DNA of 64,000 bases, from positions 248,001 through 312,000 of the forward strand of contig NZ_JAPEPW010000004.1 in NCBI RefSeq assembly GCF_026339955.1, in the 5' to 3' direction. Made by a program: the position numbers and the translations under genes. Shown here one piece after another: positions 1 through 8,400 of this stretch; position 1 is the first letter of the stretch, and every line of letters starts with the position of its first letter. The stretch comes from Streptomyces sp. NBC_01549. Its GTDB lineage: Bacteria > Actinomycetota > Actinomycetes > Streptomycetales > Streptomycetaceae. The notes beneath the pieces were generated by a model. The model worked only from the letters and a program-made list of their open reading frames with translations. It did no database searches and was not told the origin of the DNA.

Positions 1-1
1 C

Positions 2-274
2 CAGGTCGCCGCCCACGGCACCCTCCTGGGCATCGACGTCGAGACCGTCCAACGCAACCCGGAGGACAAGGGGTTCGTCCCACAGCCGAAGCGGTGGAGA
101 GCCGAGCAGACCTACGGGATCCTGATACTGCACCGGCGCCTGGTCCGCGACTACGAACACCACCCAGCCTCCTCCGCCTCCCGCGTCTACTGGGCGATGA
201 CCCAGGTAATGGCCCGTCGGCTCACCGGCGCCAACACGCCCACCTGGCGCGACCCGCAGCCGGTGACCGCGTGA
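2..274 (+). CDS. IS5-type transposase, C-terminal end
   Basis: The frame is open at the window edge and runs 90 residues to TGA at 272-274. The tail reads KRWRAEQTYG then RRLVRDYE, which matches the third acidic region (R..E..Y with a downstream RRLxRDYE) of IS5-family DDE transposases. It is followed by a short Arg-rich end. Only the last quarter of a typical 270-300 residue enzyme is visible, so it cannot be told whether the element is intact. Its stop overlaps the GTG start of the next gene (GTGA at 271-274), which suggests translational coupling of the pair. Family assignment is from motif memory, not a search. Confidence 0.7.
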   Translation, partial: QVAAHGTLLGIDVETVQRNPEDKGFVPQPKRWRAEQTYGILILHRRLVRDYEHHPASSASRVYWAMTQVMARRLTGANTPTWRDPQPVTA

Positions 275-672
275 ACGTCCAGCCTCTGCTCGACGCACTC
301 CACGTCCAGGAGGACGCCACCCGGGCCCTGGCCGACGACCTCCGCACACAGGTCGCCGAACTGCAGGGACGGCTACGGGAAGCCGAGACCCACCTCGAAC
401 ACCTCGCGATTACCCGCAAGACCGTCACTGCCCTCGCGGACCGGCTCCCAGCCCACCCAGTCTCACCCGGCCTGCCCGAACACCCGGACTACCCCCGCAT
501 CCTCGCCGTCTTCAACGAGGCCACTGGCCCCCTCCGAGCCCGTGACGTCTGCGAAGTCCTCGACCACGAACTCCTGCCGAAGAACATCGAAGGCACCCGC
601 GCCAAGCTGAAACGCCTCGTCAAACTCGGTGTCCTCACCGAAGTCGACGCCGGCAGCTTCGCCAGGAAGTAG
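271..672 (+). CDS. Transposase-linked coiled-coil/winged-helix protein
   Basis: This 133-residue protein starts at GTG 271, inside the stop of the upstream transposase. An alternative frame-open start lies further upstream at 94, but it would overlap the whole transposase tail and read low-quality sequence. Residues about 8-50 are heptad-like (QEDATRALADDLRTQVAELQ) and probably form a coiled coil. Residues about 72-125 (HPDYPRILAVF through KLGVLTE) look like a small winged-helix unit. Such a protein is commonly seen behind this transposase type in Streptomyces; its role, perhaps as a DNA-binding accessory, is inference. Confidence 0.6.
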   Translation: MNVQPLLDALHVQEDATRALADDLRTQVAELQGRLREAETHLEHLAITRKTVTALADRLPAHPVSPGLPEHPDYPRILAVFNEATGPLRARDVCEVLDHELLPKNIEGTRAKLKRLVKLGVLTEVDAGSFARK

Positions 673-722
673 TAAGCGACCAGCAATCCTGCCGCGGCCT
701 CACCTCGATGTGACTAGCCGCT

Positions 723-1397
723 TTAGTTGAAGGGATTCGCCGGCTCCGCGATCTCTAGGACCACAGCGGGTAGCGCGGCCTCCAGGACTTGCCTGCGTGG
801 CAGGGAAAGGCCGAAGTATCGTTCGATGATCTCCAGTGCGATGCGGTGCACTTCCCGGCGAGGCATGTTGGCGTCTGGCAGGCCGGCAGCAGCCAGCATC
901 TCCTCGACGCGTACCGCCACCTCGCGATCACCGTTCACGCCGTCGTATCCCCATGAACGGTCCAGGTGGAGATTGAAGGCACACATGAGACGATCATCAT
1001 GGAGATAGGAGAACTGAGGCGGTACCGGCTTGCCGTTCTCCTCTTCGAATTCCAGCTGGAAGACGTGTGCACCACCCCGAGAAACAGGCGGCTGCGGGCC
1101 GAACTCCGCCTGCCACCCACCGTACTTGACCACGAAGACCCATTCGCCGATCTCTCCATAACGCAGACCTATCGCGGGGTAGGGGTCCCAGGGGCCGTCC
1201 TCCACGACATCGATCAGGTCCTTGCTGGTGAGGTGGGCCAGACTACGCGCCGTGCGCGTCGGCCCGAACACTGTCGCGGTCAGCCGAGACACCAGCTCTT
1301 CGGCATCCAACCCTCGAGCGAGCACCACGCTGTAGCCACCGAAGGCGATCGACTGGGGAGCGGCAAGCCATGCAATTCCGTCGGTCATAGCGATCAT
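723..1397 (-). CDS. DUF6461-like hypothetical protein
   Basis: The 224-residue protein has no signal peptide or membrane segment. The ATG at 1397 is preceded by AGAGG nine bases upstream; a second ATG three codons in is possible. The sequence begins with a Trp-rich segment (GIAWLAA) and has a central beta-rich block (EWVFVVKYGGWQAEFG). I recall this pattern from the Streptomyces DUF6461 proteins, which have no known activity. It sits alone between the transposase pair and an unrelated plus-strand gene. The family name is tentative; the coding call itself is firm from length, strand bias and codon use. Confidence 0.65.
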   Translation of the reverse strand: MIAMTDGIAWLAAPQSIAFGGYSVVLARGLDAEELVSRLTATVFGPTRTARSLAHLTSKDLIDVVEDGPWDPYPAIGLRYGEIGEWVFVVKYGGWQAEFGPQPPVSRGGAHVFQLEFEEENGKPVPPQFSYLHDDRLMCAFNLHLDRSWGYDGVNGDREVAVRVEEMLAAAGLPDANMPRREVHRIALEIIERYFGLSLPRRQVLEAALPAVVLEIAEPANPFN

Positions 1398-1630
1398 CGT
1401 GACGCACCTCTGCCGGGCGTGTCACGAGGCCCCACAGCCACAATCCTCCAGCCAAGCCATTGCCCCCGACGCGTTCACTCGCCAACTGAAGTGCTTCGCC
1501 ATATTCGAAACGGACATGAACTCACGAACCGTCCTCTGAGAACCGACAGCGGATGTTCACCGATGTCGACAGCACAGAGCGGTCCGGAAGATTCGAACGG
1601 TGACGCCGGGCAGCCCTCGGGCCTTAAGGT

Positions 1631-2716
1631 GTGCCGGTGATCTTCAAGAGGAAGCAGAAGGCCTCGGACCTCGGCGCCGTCGTGTCCGAGCTGGAGCAGG
1701 CGGTTGACGCTCGCGACGGTGCCCGCACCGAACGTGCCTTCACCGCCACGCTGACGGGCCTGCAGCAGGCAACGGACGCCGAACGCGTCCTGGCGGGGCC
1801 CCGGCTGGCCGCGCTGCTACCCGCCTTCCCGCCCACCGGCCCACGCCCGCTCCTGGCGTCGGCGGCCGGCTTCTGCGTCGAGAGCGGCGCAGATCCGGCG
1901 GCCTGCGCGGAACCAATCCTCGACGGCATCCACCGAGACCTGCTCGACGCCCTGGAGTTCGCCCGCCGCTGGACCACCGCCGGCGGAGCCGAGGACGAAC
2001 TTCCGGAGCCCGACGAGAAGATCATCGACGATGCGCTGCTGGCCCGCCTGGGCGGCGACACGTACGAGGCCACGCGGTTGGCGCTGGCCTGGTGCTCGGC
2101 CGAGGAATGGCAGCCGCCCGCGCTGGCCGTACTGTGCCGCAGCTCAGAGGTGCGCCGTCGGCACGCATCCACACTCCTCCCCGCCTGCCGCGACCTGGCA
2201 GCCCTGGATCGGCACGACCTCAAGTGCCTGGCCTACGCGCTGGCGATCCTGGACGACGAGCCCCTCATCGTGCTACACCGGCCCACCGGGAGCGGGTTCG
2301 AGGTGCGCATCGGCGGCATCGGGGACAACTTCCAGTTGCACACGCTGCTCGCCCACGTCCTCGTCAGCGGCGGCCACGTGCCCGGCACCGCCCCTTCGGC
2401 TGACAGCGTCCGCCTGGCCACGGACCCCGAGCCCGCCCGAGGACGCACCGAGGCCGTCGCGACCGGGGCCTTCGAACTCCTCGCCCCTGACGGCGAGCGG
2501 ATCTGGAACGAGGGACTGCCCGACGACATCCCCGTGGTGGAGGAATACCGCCTGCTCGTGCTGGACGAACCGCTGTACCAGCGCAGCTGGAACGCCGACC
2601 GGTTCTTCCCCCATCTGCCGGGTACGGCCGAGCTGACCCGCGTCCTGTCCGACGACGAGGCGCGGACGTGGTTCGCCCGCGCCTCGTCCGCCAAGGAGAC
2701 CCGACAGGCTTTCTGA
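1631..2716 (+). CDS. Hypothetical protein, 361 aa
   Basis: A long frame with strong G/C third-position bias starts at GTG 1631 and ends at TGA 2714-2716. No motif is recognised. It is acidic and mostly helical in the first 200 residues (repeated Leu/Ala-rich stretches such as LTGLQQATDAERVLAG), then more beta-like (FEVRIGGIGDNFQLHTLLAHVLVSGG) towards the end. No membrane segment or signal peptide is visible. The pattern suggests a cytoplasmic protein of two domains. It is probably transcribed alone; nothing in the neighbourhood indicates its role. Confidence 0.7.
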   Translation: MPVIFKRKQKASDLGAVVSELEQAVDARDGARTERAFTATLTGLQQATDAERVLAGPRLAALLPAFPPTGPRPLLASAAGFCVESGADPAACAEPILDGIHRDLLDALEFARRWTTAGGAEDELPEPDEKIIDDALLARLGGDTYEATRLALAWCSAEEWQPPALAVLCRSSEVRRRHASTLLPACRDLAALDRHDLKCLAYALAILDDEPLIVLHRPTGSGFEVRIGGIGDNFQLHTLLAHVLVSGGHVPGTAPSADSVRLATDPEPARGRTEAVATGAFELLAPDGERIWNEGLPDDIPVVEEYRLLVLDEPLYQRSWNADRFFPHLPGTAELTRVLSDDEARTWFARASSAKETRQAF

Positions 2717-2743
2717 CCCGGTGGACCCTGCCGCCACCGCGAG

Positions 2744-2998
2744 GTGGCCAGAAGCCGGAGCTCGGACCGGGTCCCCCTGTCGAACACGGAGTGCGCCGGG
2801 GTGCTGTCGGAACTGCTGCATGACCAGGCTCAACGGGGCGAAACGGCCCGCAACCTGCAAGCACTGCGGGGCGAAGTGCCTATGCGGCTGCCACGAAGGT
2901 TAGTGACGTGGCCGACCGCATTCCGTTACCGGCCTACCGGATCTGATCCCCGTATCTGGCATCGCGGATCCAGCTTCCCCGACCAGGGTTCGCGATAG
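2744..2998 (+). CDS. Small doubtful ORF
   Basis: The first 50 codons of this 84-codon frame show GC-rich third positions (SNTECAGVLSELLHDQ), the last 30 do not. An overlapping frame ending at 2903 encodes a Cys-rich tail (CKHCGAKCLCGCHEG) but has weaker codon bias. Either could be the remnant of a real gene lying between two genes on the same strand. No family is recognised and no convincing ribosome binding site is seen. It is listed because the 319-base gap is otherwise unexplained. Confidence 0.25.
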   Translation: MARSRSSDRVPLSNTECAGVLSELLHDQAQRGETARNLQALRGEVPMRLPRRLVTWPTAFRYRPTGSDPRIWHRGSSFPDQGSR

Positions 2999-3035
2999 CC
3001 TGAAACTCAAGCCCGCTAAAGTTTCGGAGGCCGGG

Positions 3036-3320
3036 ATGAGCGATAAGCCGTGGACCATCGAGTCCATCCGTGACGCCCTCGGCAATCCTGCCCTCGCCCA
3101 GCGCTTCCTCGGCGAGATCAACCGGGCGCCGGCGCACCAACTGCTCGCCGTGTTCGCCAAGTGGGAGCGGATCGCGAAGGACACGCTCGCCGCCGTCGAA
3201 CGCGGGCGGGAGATCGCTGCTGCTGAGGCTCGGGGCGAAGAGCCTCCCGGCCAGTGGATCGACGCGACTGAGCGCGTCCTAGGTGACGCGGAGCGCATCC
3301 GGGCCCGCGGCGCCGCCTGA
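3036..3320 (+). CDS. Hypothetical protein, 94 aa
   Basis: The ATG is preceded by GGAGG six bases upstream. The 94-residue product is charged and predicted helical (IESIRDALGNPALAQRFLGEI, then KWERIAKDTLAAVERGREIA), with no membrane segment. Small proteins of this look are common near toxin-antitoxin-type genes in Streptomyces. Here it is 110 bases upstream of a RelE/ParE-like gene on the same strand, so an antitoxin-like or companion role is possible but is only inference from position. Confidence 0.6.
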   Translation: MSDKPWTIESIRDALGNPALAQRFLGEINRAPAHQLLAVFAKWERIAKDTLAAVERGREIAAAEARGEEPPGQWIDATERVLGDAERIRARGAA

Positions 3321-3430
3321 TTCACCACTTCTCGACACGCGCCGTCGATGAATCACTACGCTACGCAGTGCCGCTGCCTACCAGACTGAGGTTTCTTCAG
3401 CTTGTCGTGCCTGCGATCTGGAGCCAGCGA

Positions 3431-3676
3431 GTGATCTACCGCCTGAAGTACGACCCGGCCGCCGAAGCCGTCCACGAAGCGATGCCGCCTGCCGCCTGCG
3501 AAACCCTCACCCTCGCGTTAGCCGACGCCTGCCACGACCCCATCGCCGCCACCGAACCCTACGGCGAAGACGACGGCGTCATGCGGATGATCGTCACCGA
3601 GCAGGCGTTCGCCGTACTCCTCGTCGGGAACACGCTCAAGACGATCACGGTGTTGCAGATCAATTACCTTGGCTAA
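3431..3676 (+). CDS. RelE/ParE-like small protein
   Basis: The GTG at 3431 is chosen because GGAG lies seven bases upstream and because the typical N-terminus begins there (VIYRLKYDPAAEAVHEAMP); the frame stays open back to 3368. The 81-residue layout of an N-terminal strand, a helix with ALADACHDPI, a central PYGEDDGVMRMIV strand and a final LKTITVLQINYLG strand fits the RelE/ParE toxin fold. Chromosomal relatives may be toxins that cleave mRNA or poison gyrase. The basic catalytic residues of RelE are not obvious, so activity is unproven. The 94-aa gene upstream is the only candidate partner. Confidence 0.5.
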   Translation: MIYRLKYDPAAEAVHEAMPPAACETLTLALADACHDPIAATEPYGEDDGVMRMIVTEQAFAVLLVGNTLKTITVLQINYLG

Positions 3677-3697
3677 CGCCATATCGCGGGGGATCTA

Positions 3698-3931
3698 ATG
3701 AGCACATCTGGCCGCCGGGACGCCCTCATCGGCTTCCTCGTCTGCGCCGGCCCAATGGCCGCCATCGCGATTTGGATCGGCGCCACAGGGCATACAGGCG
3801 AGCCGCCCAACTCTGCGGGTGCCGATAAATCATCCGGCCTGCTCAGGCGGCATGTTGGTACTCGTGCAGGGTTCCGCCGAGCCGGTCTCGTCGGCGGACC
3901 TCAAGATGCCCGATCTGCTCTGGCACGTTGA
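3698..3931 (+). pseudogene. Small membrane protein broken by IS relic
   Basis: The ATG has a GGGGG-rich stretch a few bases upstream and begins a peptide with one clear hydrophobic segment (ALIGFLVCAGPMAAIAIWIG, residues about 9-28). From codon 38 onward (position 3810) the frame runs into IS-end sequence that is repeated at 4010 and 11831. The last 40 residues (RRHVGTRAGFRRAG and on) are therefore not native. The original gene was probably a short membrane protein cut by insertion. No family is recognised. Confidence 0.5.
3810..3860. repeat. IS-end repeat, copy 1 of 3
   Basis: The block ACTCTGCGGGTGCCG, then a short variable gap, then ATCCGGCCTG and GGCATGTTGGTACTC occurs here, at 4010-4065 and at 11831-11885. 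Copy 2 carries GACGTGTCGG in the second half. It is probably the terminal segment of the integrase-type IS whose tails lie at 3843 and 4048. Confidence 0.7.
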
Positions 3932-4009
3932 TCGGTGCAGGCAGTGGGCGCAGCGGCGCGGCTTGTCCCAGGACTCGGTGCGGTCGATGGCAGTTGTAGA
4001 AGGTCTCGA
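3843..4009 (-). pseudogene. Integrase-type transposase C-terminal relic 1
   Basis: Read on the minus strand, this gives EFETFYNCHRPHRVLGQAAP followed by PLRPLPAPI and VRRRDRLGGTLHEYQHAA, then a stop at 3843-3845. That is the C-terminal tail of an rve-type (integrase core) DDE transposase. Only about 55 codons remain. The DNA end outside it (3810-3842) matches the outer end of the next relic and of a third copy at 11831, so it is probably the terminal part of one IS type. Confidence 0.7.
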
Positions 4010-4065
4010 ACTCTGCGGGTGCCGATTACTGTAATTATCCGGCCTGGTCAAGCGACGTGTCGGTA
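4010..4065. repeat. IS-end repeat, copy 2 of 3
   Basis: Same outer block as copy 1 (ACTCTGCGGGTGCCG, then ATCCGGCCTG), with a nine-base longer variable gap that includes the AT-rich ATTACTGTAATTA. It lies just outside the stop codon of integrase relic 2. Confidence 0.65.
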
Positions 4066-4291
4066 CTCGTGAAGGGTTCCGCCGAGGCGGTCTCGGCGGC
4101 GGACCTCCAGGTGGCTGCTGTGTCCTGGCGCGCTGATCGGCTCGGGTAGCGGGCGGAGCGGAGCGGCGTGCTCCAACGTTCTGTGCGGTCGATGCTCGTT
4201 GCAGAAGGTCTCGAACTCGCGGAGCGCGTGTAGAAGGTGGCTCTGGTTCCAGATCAGCGTTCGGTCCAGGAGTTCGCGTCGGCAGGTCTGA
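4048..4291 (-). pseudogene. Integrase-type transposase C-terminal relic 2
   Basis: The minus frame reads CRRELLDRTLIWNQSHLL, then ALREFETFCNEHRPHRTLEH and RDRLGGTLHEYRHA before TGA at 4048-4050. It parallels relic 1 but keeps about 25 more residues. It is cut at 4291 by the left end of the IS1380-family element. Two tail-ends of the same transposase type in tandem, in the same orientation, imply repeated insertion or a local duplication followed by deletion. Confidence 0.7.
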
Positions 4292-5963
4292 ACCTGGATC
4301 CACCGGCTTGATGTCTGTGGACAGTTTCTCGGGGAACGAAGAAGTGCCTTGTGACCTGCGATGATGGGGTTTCTCTAGGACCACATCAGGCACGATCAGC
4401 AAGGCACTTCCGAGATGCAATCTTCCCATGCCGCAGCGGCGGTCTCATCCGCGTTCGACGACCCGAACCTAATCGCGTACGGCGGCCTGGAGCCGGTGGT
4501 GCGGTTGGCCGAGCGGTGCGGTCTGCCCGCACTGGTCGGGGAGTACATCCGTCTGCCGGCCTCGAAGGACGGCACCGGTGCCTTCCCCACAGCGAAAGTG
4601 ATGTCGCTGGTGGGCGGCATGGTCGCGGGCGCCGACAGCATCGATGACATGCACCGGCTACGGCACGGCGCGATGGGCCGCCTGTTCTCCGGTGTGCGGG
4701 CCCCGTCCACGCTGGGGTCGTTTCTGCGTTCCTTCACGCACGGGCATGTGAAGCAATTGCACGCCGTGGCCCGCCGGTTCCTTCCCGAACTGGCCCGTCA
4801 CGCCCCGCTGCTGCCCGGCGCGGACCAGGTCGCCTACGTGGACATCGATGACACCATCCGCCGCACCTACGGCTACGCCAAGCAGGGCACCGGTTACGGA
4901 TACAGCAAGGTCAAGGGCCTGAACGCGCTGCTCGGCATCGTCTCCACACCCCTGGCCGCCCCGGTGATCGCCGCCACGAGGCTGCGCAAGGGACCATCGA
5001 ACTCCGCGCGCGGGGCGGCAGCGTTCGTCGCCGAGACCATCCGCACCGCCCGCGCCTGCGGCGCGAATGGCCTGCTGGTGATGCGCGCGGACTCGGCGTT
5101 CTACGGCGCCGATGTCGTCAACTCCTGCCGGGCGCTGGGCGCGCGGTTCTCCATCACCGTGCGGATGAACGCTTCCGTCAAGGCCGCCATCGCCCGCATC
5201 GATGAGGACGCCTGGATGCCGATCAAGTACCCCAAGGCGGTCTGGGACGAGGAGGGCCAGTGCTGGATCTCCGACGCCGAGATAGCCGAGACCGGCTACA
5301 CCGCCTTCACTTCCAAGCCGAAGAAGCAGCAGGTCACCGCCCGTCTGATCGTGCGCCGCGTCAAACGCCTGAACACTGGCACCGTCCCCGCCGGACAGGG
5401 CACGCTGTTTGACACCTGGCGCTACCACGCCGCGTTCACCGACTCCCCGCTCTCCTTGAACGATGCCGAGCGTGATCACCGACGGCACGCTGTCGTCGAG
5501 CAGGTGATCGCGGATGTCAAGAACAGCGCCTTCGCCCACGCACCCTCCGGGCATTTCCAGGCCAATGCCGCGTGGCTCGCCCTGGCCGCCCTGGCGCACA
5601 ACCTGACCCGCGCCGCCGGCGCACTGGCCGGCACGTTCCATGCCAGAGCGACCACCGCCACCATCCGTGACCACCTGATCAACGTGCCCGCCCGCCTGGC
5701 CCGCTCCGCCCGCCGCCTCACCCTGCACCTGCCCGAACGCTGGCCCTGGAGCACGGACTTCACCCAGCTCTTCAGCATCGTGCACGCGCCACCAGCCCCC
5801 TGACACTCCCCGACCGACCTGCCCGAAAGGGCCCGAGAACTGCGGAAAAGTGGAAAGGCTGGGCAGACCAGCGGCCACCCCACGCCCGAATCCGCAACTC
5901 AGCCCCGACACGCCCTGCACGACCCCGAACCGATCACACCACAATCAAGCCGGTGGATCCGGG
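4292..5963 (+). mobile_element. IS1380-family insertion sequence, apparently intact
   Basis: The ends are inverted repeats: CCTGGATCCACCGGCTTGAT at 4293-4312, and its complement with one mismatch at 5944-5963. The 4-bp sequence CTGA occurs on both sides (4288-4291 and 5964-5967) and is a candidate target duplication. About 1.67 kb and a single full-length transposase gene fit the IS1380 family. An 11-bp hairpin (GAAGTGCCTTG at 4341-4351 with its complement at 4400-4410) precedes the start codon and may limit read-through expression. The element separates integrase relic 2 from an IS110-like relic. Confidence 0.85.
4415..5803 (+). CDS. IS1380-family transposase
   Basis: This 462-residue enzyme moves the surrounding element by DDE chemistry. 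The first acidic residue is in YVDIDDTIRRTYGYAKQG (about residues 146-163), the second in VMRADSAFYG (about 222-231) and the third near DHRRHAVVEQVIADVKNSAF (about 350-370). The order and spacing fit IS1380 transposases. Length is normal (about 440-470). The ATG at 4415 follows directly after the right arm of an upstream hairpin, so translation may be damped. No frameshift is seen, so the gene is likely functional. Confidence 0.9.
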   Translation: MQSSHAAAAVSSAFDDPNLIAYGGLEPVVRLAERCGLPALVGEYIRLPASKDGTGAFPTAKVMSLVGGMVAGADSIDDMHRLRHGAMGRLFSGVRAPSTLGSFLRSFTHGHVKQLHAVARRFLPELARHAPLLPGADQVAYVDIDDTIRRTYGYAKQGTGYGYSKVKGLNALLGIVSTPLAAPVIAATRLRKGPSNSARGAAAFVAETIRTARACGANGLLVMRADSAFYGADVVNSCRALGARFSITVRMNASVKAAIARIDEDAWMPIKYPKAVWDEEGQCWISDAEIAETGYTAFTSKPKKQQVTARLIVRRVKRLNTGTVPAGQGTLFDTWRYHAAFTDSPLSLNDAERDHRRHAVVEQVIADVKNSAFAHAPSGHFQANAAWLALAALAHNLTRAAGALAGTFHARATTATIRDHLINVPARLARSARRLTLHLPERWPWSTDFTQLFSIVHAPPAP

Positions 5964-6030
5964 CTGAGGCAGCGGATGATCTCGCGTTTGGTCTTGCCTT
6001 CCGCGAGGTGCCGTTGCAGTGCTCCAGCTC
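5964..6030 (-). pseudogene. IS110-family transposase fragment
   Basis: The minus strand reads ALQRHLAEGKTKREIIRCL, a stretch I recognise from the C-terminal half of IS110/IS116-type transposases (AEGK.KREIIRCLKRY). It is cut on one side by the right end of the IS1380 element, and beyond about 6030 homology fades. About 20 codons survive. Confidence 0.55.
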
Positions 6031-6797
6031 ACCGTTCCCGACAGCGTAAGGACACCCGGGGACACCGCGAGGTGTATGCCAGGCAGCGCGCGAGCATGTG
6101 TTCGGGAAGGCGTCGGCGCGAACGGGGGGTGCCGGTAACGAGCGGCGAACCAGGTGACAAGTAACTCACCAGTTGAAGCGGGCGGGCTCGGGCGCCTACA
6201 ACAACGACAAGCGCGAGTGTGTAATGGATGCCGAGCCCGGACGGCCGAGGGCTGGCGCTGACCGTTCAGCTCGCTGGTGACGGCGGACAGAACGAAGCTG
6301 GACGAGGTGGCCCGGAAGTGGGCGCGGCTGCGCCTGACGAACGGCGACACATCAGTGAGGACGAAGCCATCGGTCATCTCGGGGCGCTGGCCGGCCTTGC
6401 TCGCCAGGCCGCTGACCGAGGCCACCGGCTCTACTGCCCTGCGACGCGCTGGACACGGCCCCGGCCACGGTCGGACTGCTGCGAGGTGACGCCGCCGCGG
6501 AAGGGCACATACCTACGGCAATAGACGCCATGACTTATGCCTCAGGTCCGATTGTCTAGTCGTGTGACTGAGGCACCGGTGATGGCCTTGCGGCCAGACT
6601 TGCAACGCGTTCCGGCTTGCAGGCCAAAGATGCTCCTGTGCAGCCGGTCCACTGGTCCGCGGCCGCAGGTTTCGGGGATGGCGGCCTGCCCGGCCGCGGC
6701 ACCTACCCCTAAGCAGTCAACCGTGGCAGGGCTGTGGCGAACGAGCGCACCGACAAGCCCGACTCACATACCCTCCTCACTGATACTGGAGCTCCCC
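6031..6797. other. Stretch with no recognisable gene
   Basis: Short overlapping frames exist on both strands, but none shows a known motif, steady codon bias or a convincing start. The sequence looks like worn-out DNA between IS relics. Confidence 0.5.
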
Positions 6798-6975
6798 ATG
6801 CCCGACACCTCACCTCAATCCACCGGACCCAGGGTCGCCGTCGTCACAGGCGGAACCGGGGCCATCGGTGGAGCCATCGTCCGCACTCTGGCGGAGCGCG
6901 GCCCTGTCGTGAGGGCTCTGGATGGCGCCAGCGGCATCACCTGCGACCCGTCCAGCGCCCAGGACGCGGCGTGCC
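6798..6975 (+). pseudogene. SDR oxidoreductase N-terminal stub
   Basis: The ATG has GGAG six bases upstream. The frame reads RVAVVTGGTGAIGGAIVRTL, the TGxxxGxG cofactor-binding start of a short-chain dehydrogenase of the acetoacetyl-CoA reductase type. Similarity stops after about 55 residues, where a perfect inverted repeat (6961-6992) begins. The frame happens to stay open into the sigma-factor gene, so a long artificial fusion could be called. A deletion that removed the rest of the SDR is the simpler reading. Confidence 0.6.
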
Positions 6976-6992
6976 GCAGCACGCCGCGTCCT
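6961..6992. terminator. Perfect 13-bp inverted repeat
   Basis: AGGACGCGGCGTG, six-base loop, then its exact complement. It sits exactly where the SDR stub loses homology and could be a terminator or a deletion-junction hairpin. No T-run follows, as is usual in Streptomyces. Confidence 0.55.
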
Positions 6993-7142
6993 GACCGAGA
7001 ACGACCGAGCACCGTCCCGGGCCTGACTTCCCTCCCGACACCGCACGAGAAAGAGGCCCGCGCGAGCAGTCGTCGCACACCACGAGACGTCTTGCCGCAT
7101 CAGGAACAACGCATCCCTGTCGCTGATAGCACGGACTACGAG

Positions 7143-7817
7143 ATGGCCGCTCCGCCGAACAGCGGCACTTTGGACGGCCCTGCCGCCGCCGCGGCGGATC
7201 CAGCCGAACTCTTCGCGCTCTTCCACCGTGTGACCATGCCGTTCCTCGACCGGTTGTACGCGGCCGCGGTACAGATGACCCGCGATCGCCGCGACGCCGA
7301 GGCCCTGATTGAGGAGACCTACCTCAGGGCTTTCGACTCCTTCGGGTCATTGACCTGGCAGACAGATGCCAGGATGTGGATGTTCCGGTTCCTGGCCGAG
7401 ACCGCGCTCGATGCCCGTGGCGAGCGACAGCGCCCGGTGCGCTCGAGCTCTCCGATGCGACGCTCCATCGGCCGGCTGCCGGACACAGAACGCCCGACGT
7501 TGCATGTTCCCCAGACCGCCGAGGCGCAAGCTGTGGGCCGGCTGTCGGAGCATGCGGTGAAAGTCGCGCTGCAGCGACTCCCGCGGAAGCTCGCCATCGT
7601 TGTATACCTGGCCGACGTTGAAGACTTCTCCCGCGTGGAGATCGCGGAGATCCTGAGCATCCCACCCAGCACCGCGAAATCCCGGTTGCACTATGGGCGA
7701 CGGTGTCTGCACGGGCTGCTTACCGACCCCGCACGCCAGCGCGGGCTCCTGTTCCACACGATCAATGGCTCCGTCGAAGGCTCGGTTGCGCCGAGATGGC
7801 AGGCATTGGGTGCCTAG
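7143..7817 (+). CDS. ECF-type RNA polymerase sigma factor
   Basis: Region 2 is visible in about residues 30-80 (LFALFHRVTMPFLDRLYAAA, RRDAEALIEETYLRAFDSF), with W and F residues typical of -10 recognition. Region 4 is at about 140-200 (LQRLPRKLAIVVYLADVEDF, SRVEIAEILSIPPSTAKSRL), the -35-binding helix-turn-helix. Length of 224 is normal. The start is uncertain because the frame is open far upstream; ATG 7143 is chosen as the first codon that gives a standard N-terminus. No anti-sigma gene is adjacent. The acidic/Pro-rich linker between regions 2 and 4 is longer than in many ECF factors. Confidence 0.8.
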   Translation: MAAPPNSGTLDGPAAAAADPAELFALFHRVTMPFLDRLYAAAVQMTRDRRDAEALIEETYLRAFDSFGSLTWQTDARMWMFRFLAETALDARGERQRPVRSSSPMRRSIGRLPDTERPTLHVPQTAEAQAVGRLSEHAVKVALQRLPRKLAIVVYLADVEDFSRVEIAEILSIPPSTAKSRLHYGRRCLHGLLTDPARQRGLLFHTINGSVEGSVAPRWQALGA

Positions 7818-8193
7818 CTGACAGCATTCTGAGCGGTTTCTCGGACGGCAAGGGCCCCTATGCCGACGGTCGGTTGCCGGACGCGGGCTGGATTGCCTAC
7901 GTCGGTGACGGCCTCTTGGGGGATCAGCGGATCAGCGGATCACGAATGGCAACGAACTCATGGCGGAGTATCAGTCCGCTGGTCGTCCCTTGCGCTACTG
8001 GCACAAGCCATTCCAGAAGCAGTTCAGCTTTGAAACCTGGGTGCCCGAACTGCCACACGCTGAAGACCTACGGTGCCAACAGGGACAAGGTTCGACGCCT
8101 CCTCGCAGCCACTGTCCGCCGCCTGCACGCGAAGGCCCTTGGGTAGCGGGATGTACTCAGCGAACGTGCGCTCGTTGTCCGGCTCAATCGAGG
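7818..8193. other. Gap without clear gene
   Basis: One frame near 7960 reads YQSAGRPLRYWHKPFQK and looks protein-like for about 35 codons, but it has no family match I know and breaks into stops. Probably a remnant. Confidence 0.4.
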
Positions 8194-8233
8194 GCTCAGA
8201 GACCCGGGGGTTGCCCCGCCCGGGTCTCTGAGC
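8194..8233. terminator. Strong bidirectional hairpin
   Basis: GCTCAGAGACCCGGG (8194-8208), a 10-base loop, then the exact complement (8219-8233). It lies about 170 bases downstream of the stop of the minus-strand LuxR gene and could serve as its terminator. Confidence 0.75.
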
Positions 8234-8400
8234 AGCAGGACCCGCAGTCTCCGGGCTAAAGTTCGCCGCCCGGGTGAACACCGCCCCCGCCGTGGCCGGA
8301 GCCGTGAAGCTGCCCGAGCCGGTCGGCGGAGACCTGAGTGGCACGGGAGTCGGCGCCCCCGGTGCGACGGGCCGTCCGCCCGGGGTCGGACACCGACAGA

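Noticed and set aside
4658-5944. Long minus-strand ORF opposite the IS1380 transposase
   Set aside because: A Gly/Val-rich shadow of a GC-rich gene with no family features.
6537-7817. Single 426-aa protein combining SDR and sigma factor
   Set aside because: The middle is not protein-like, the SDR lacks its catalytic part, and a perfect hairpin marks a junction.
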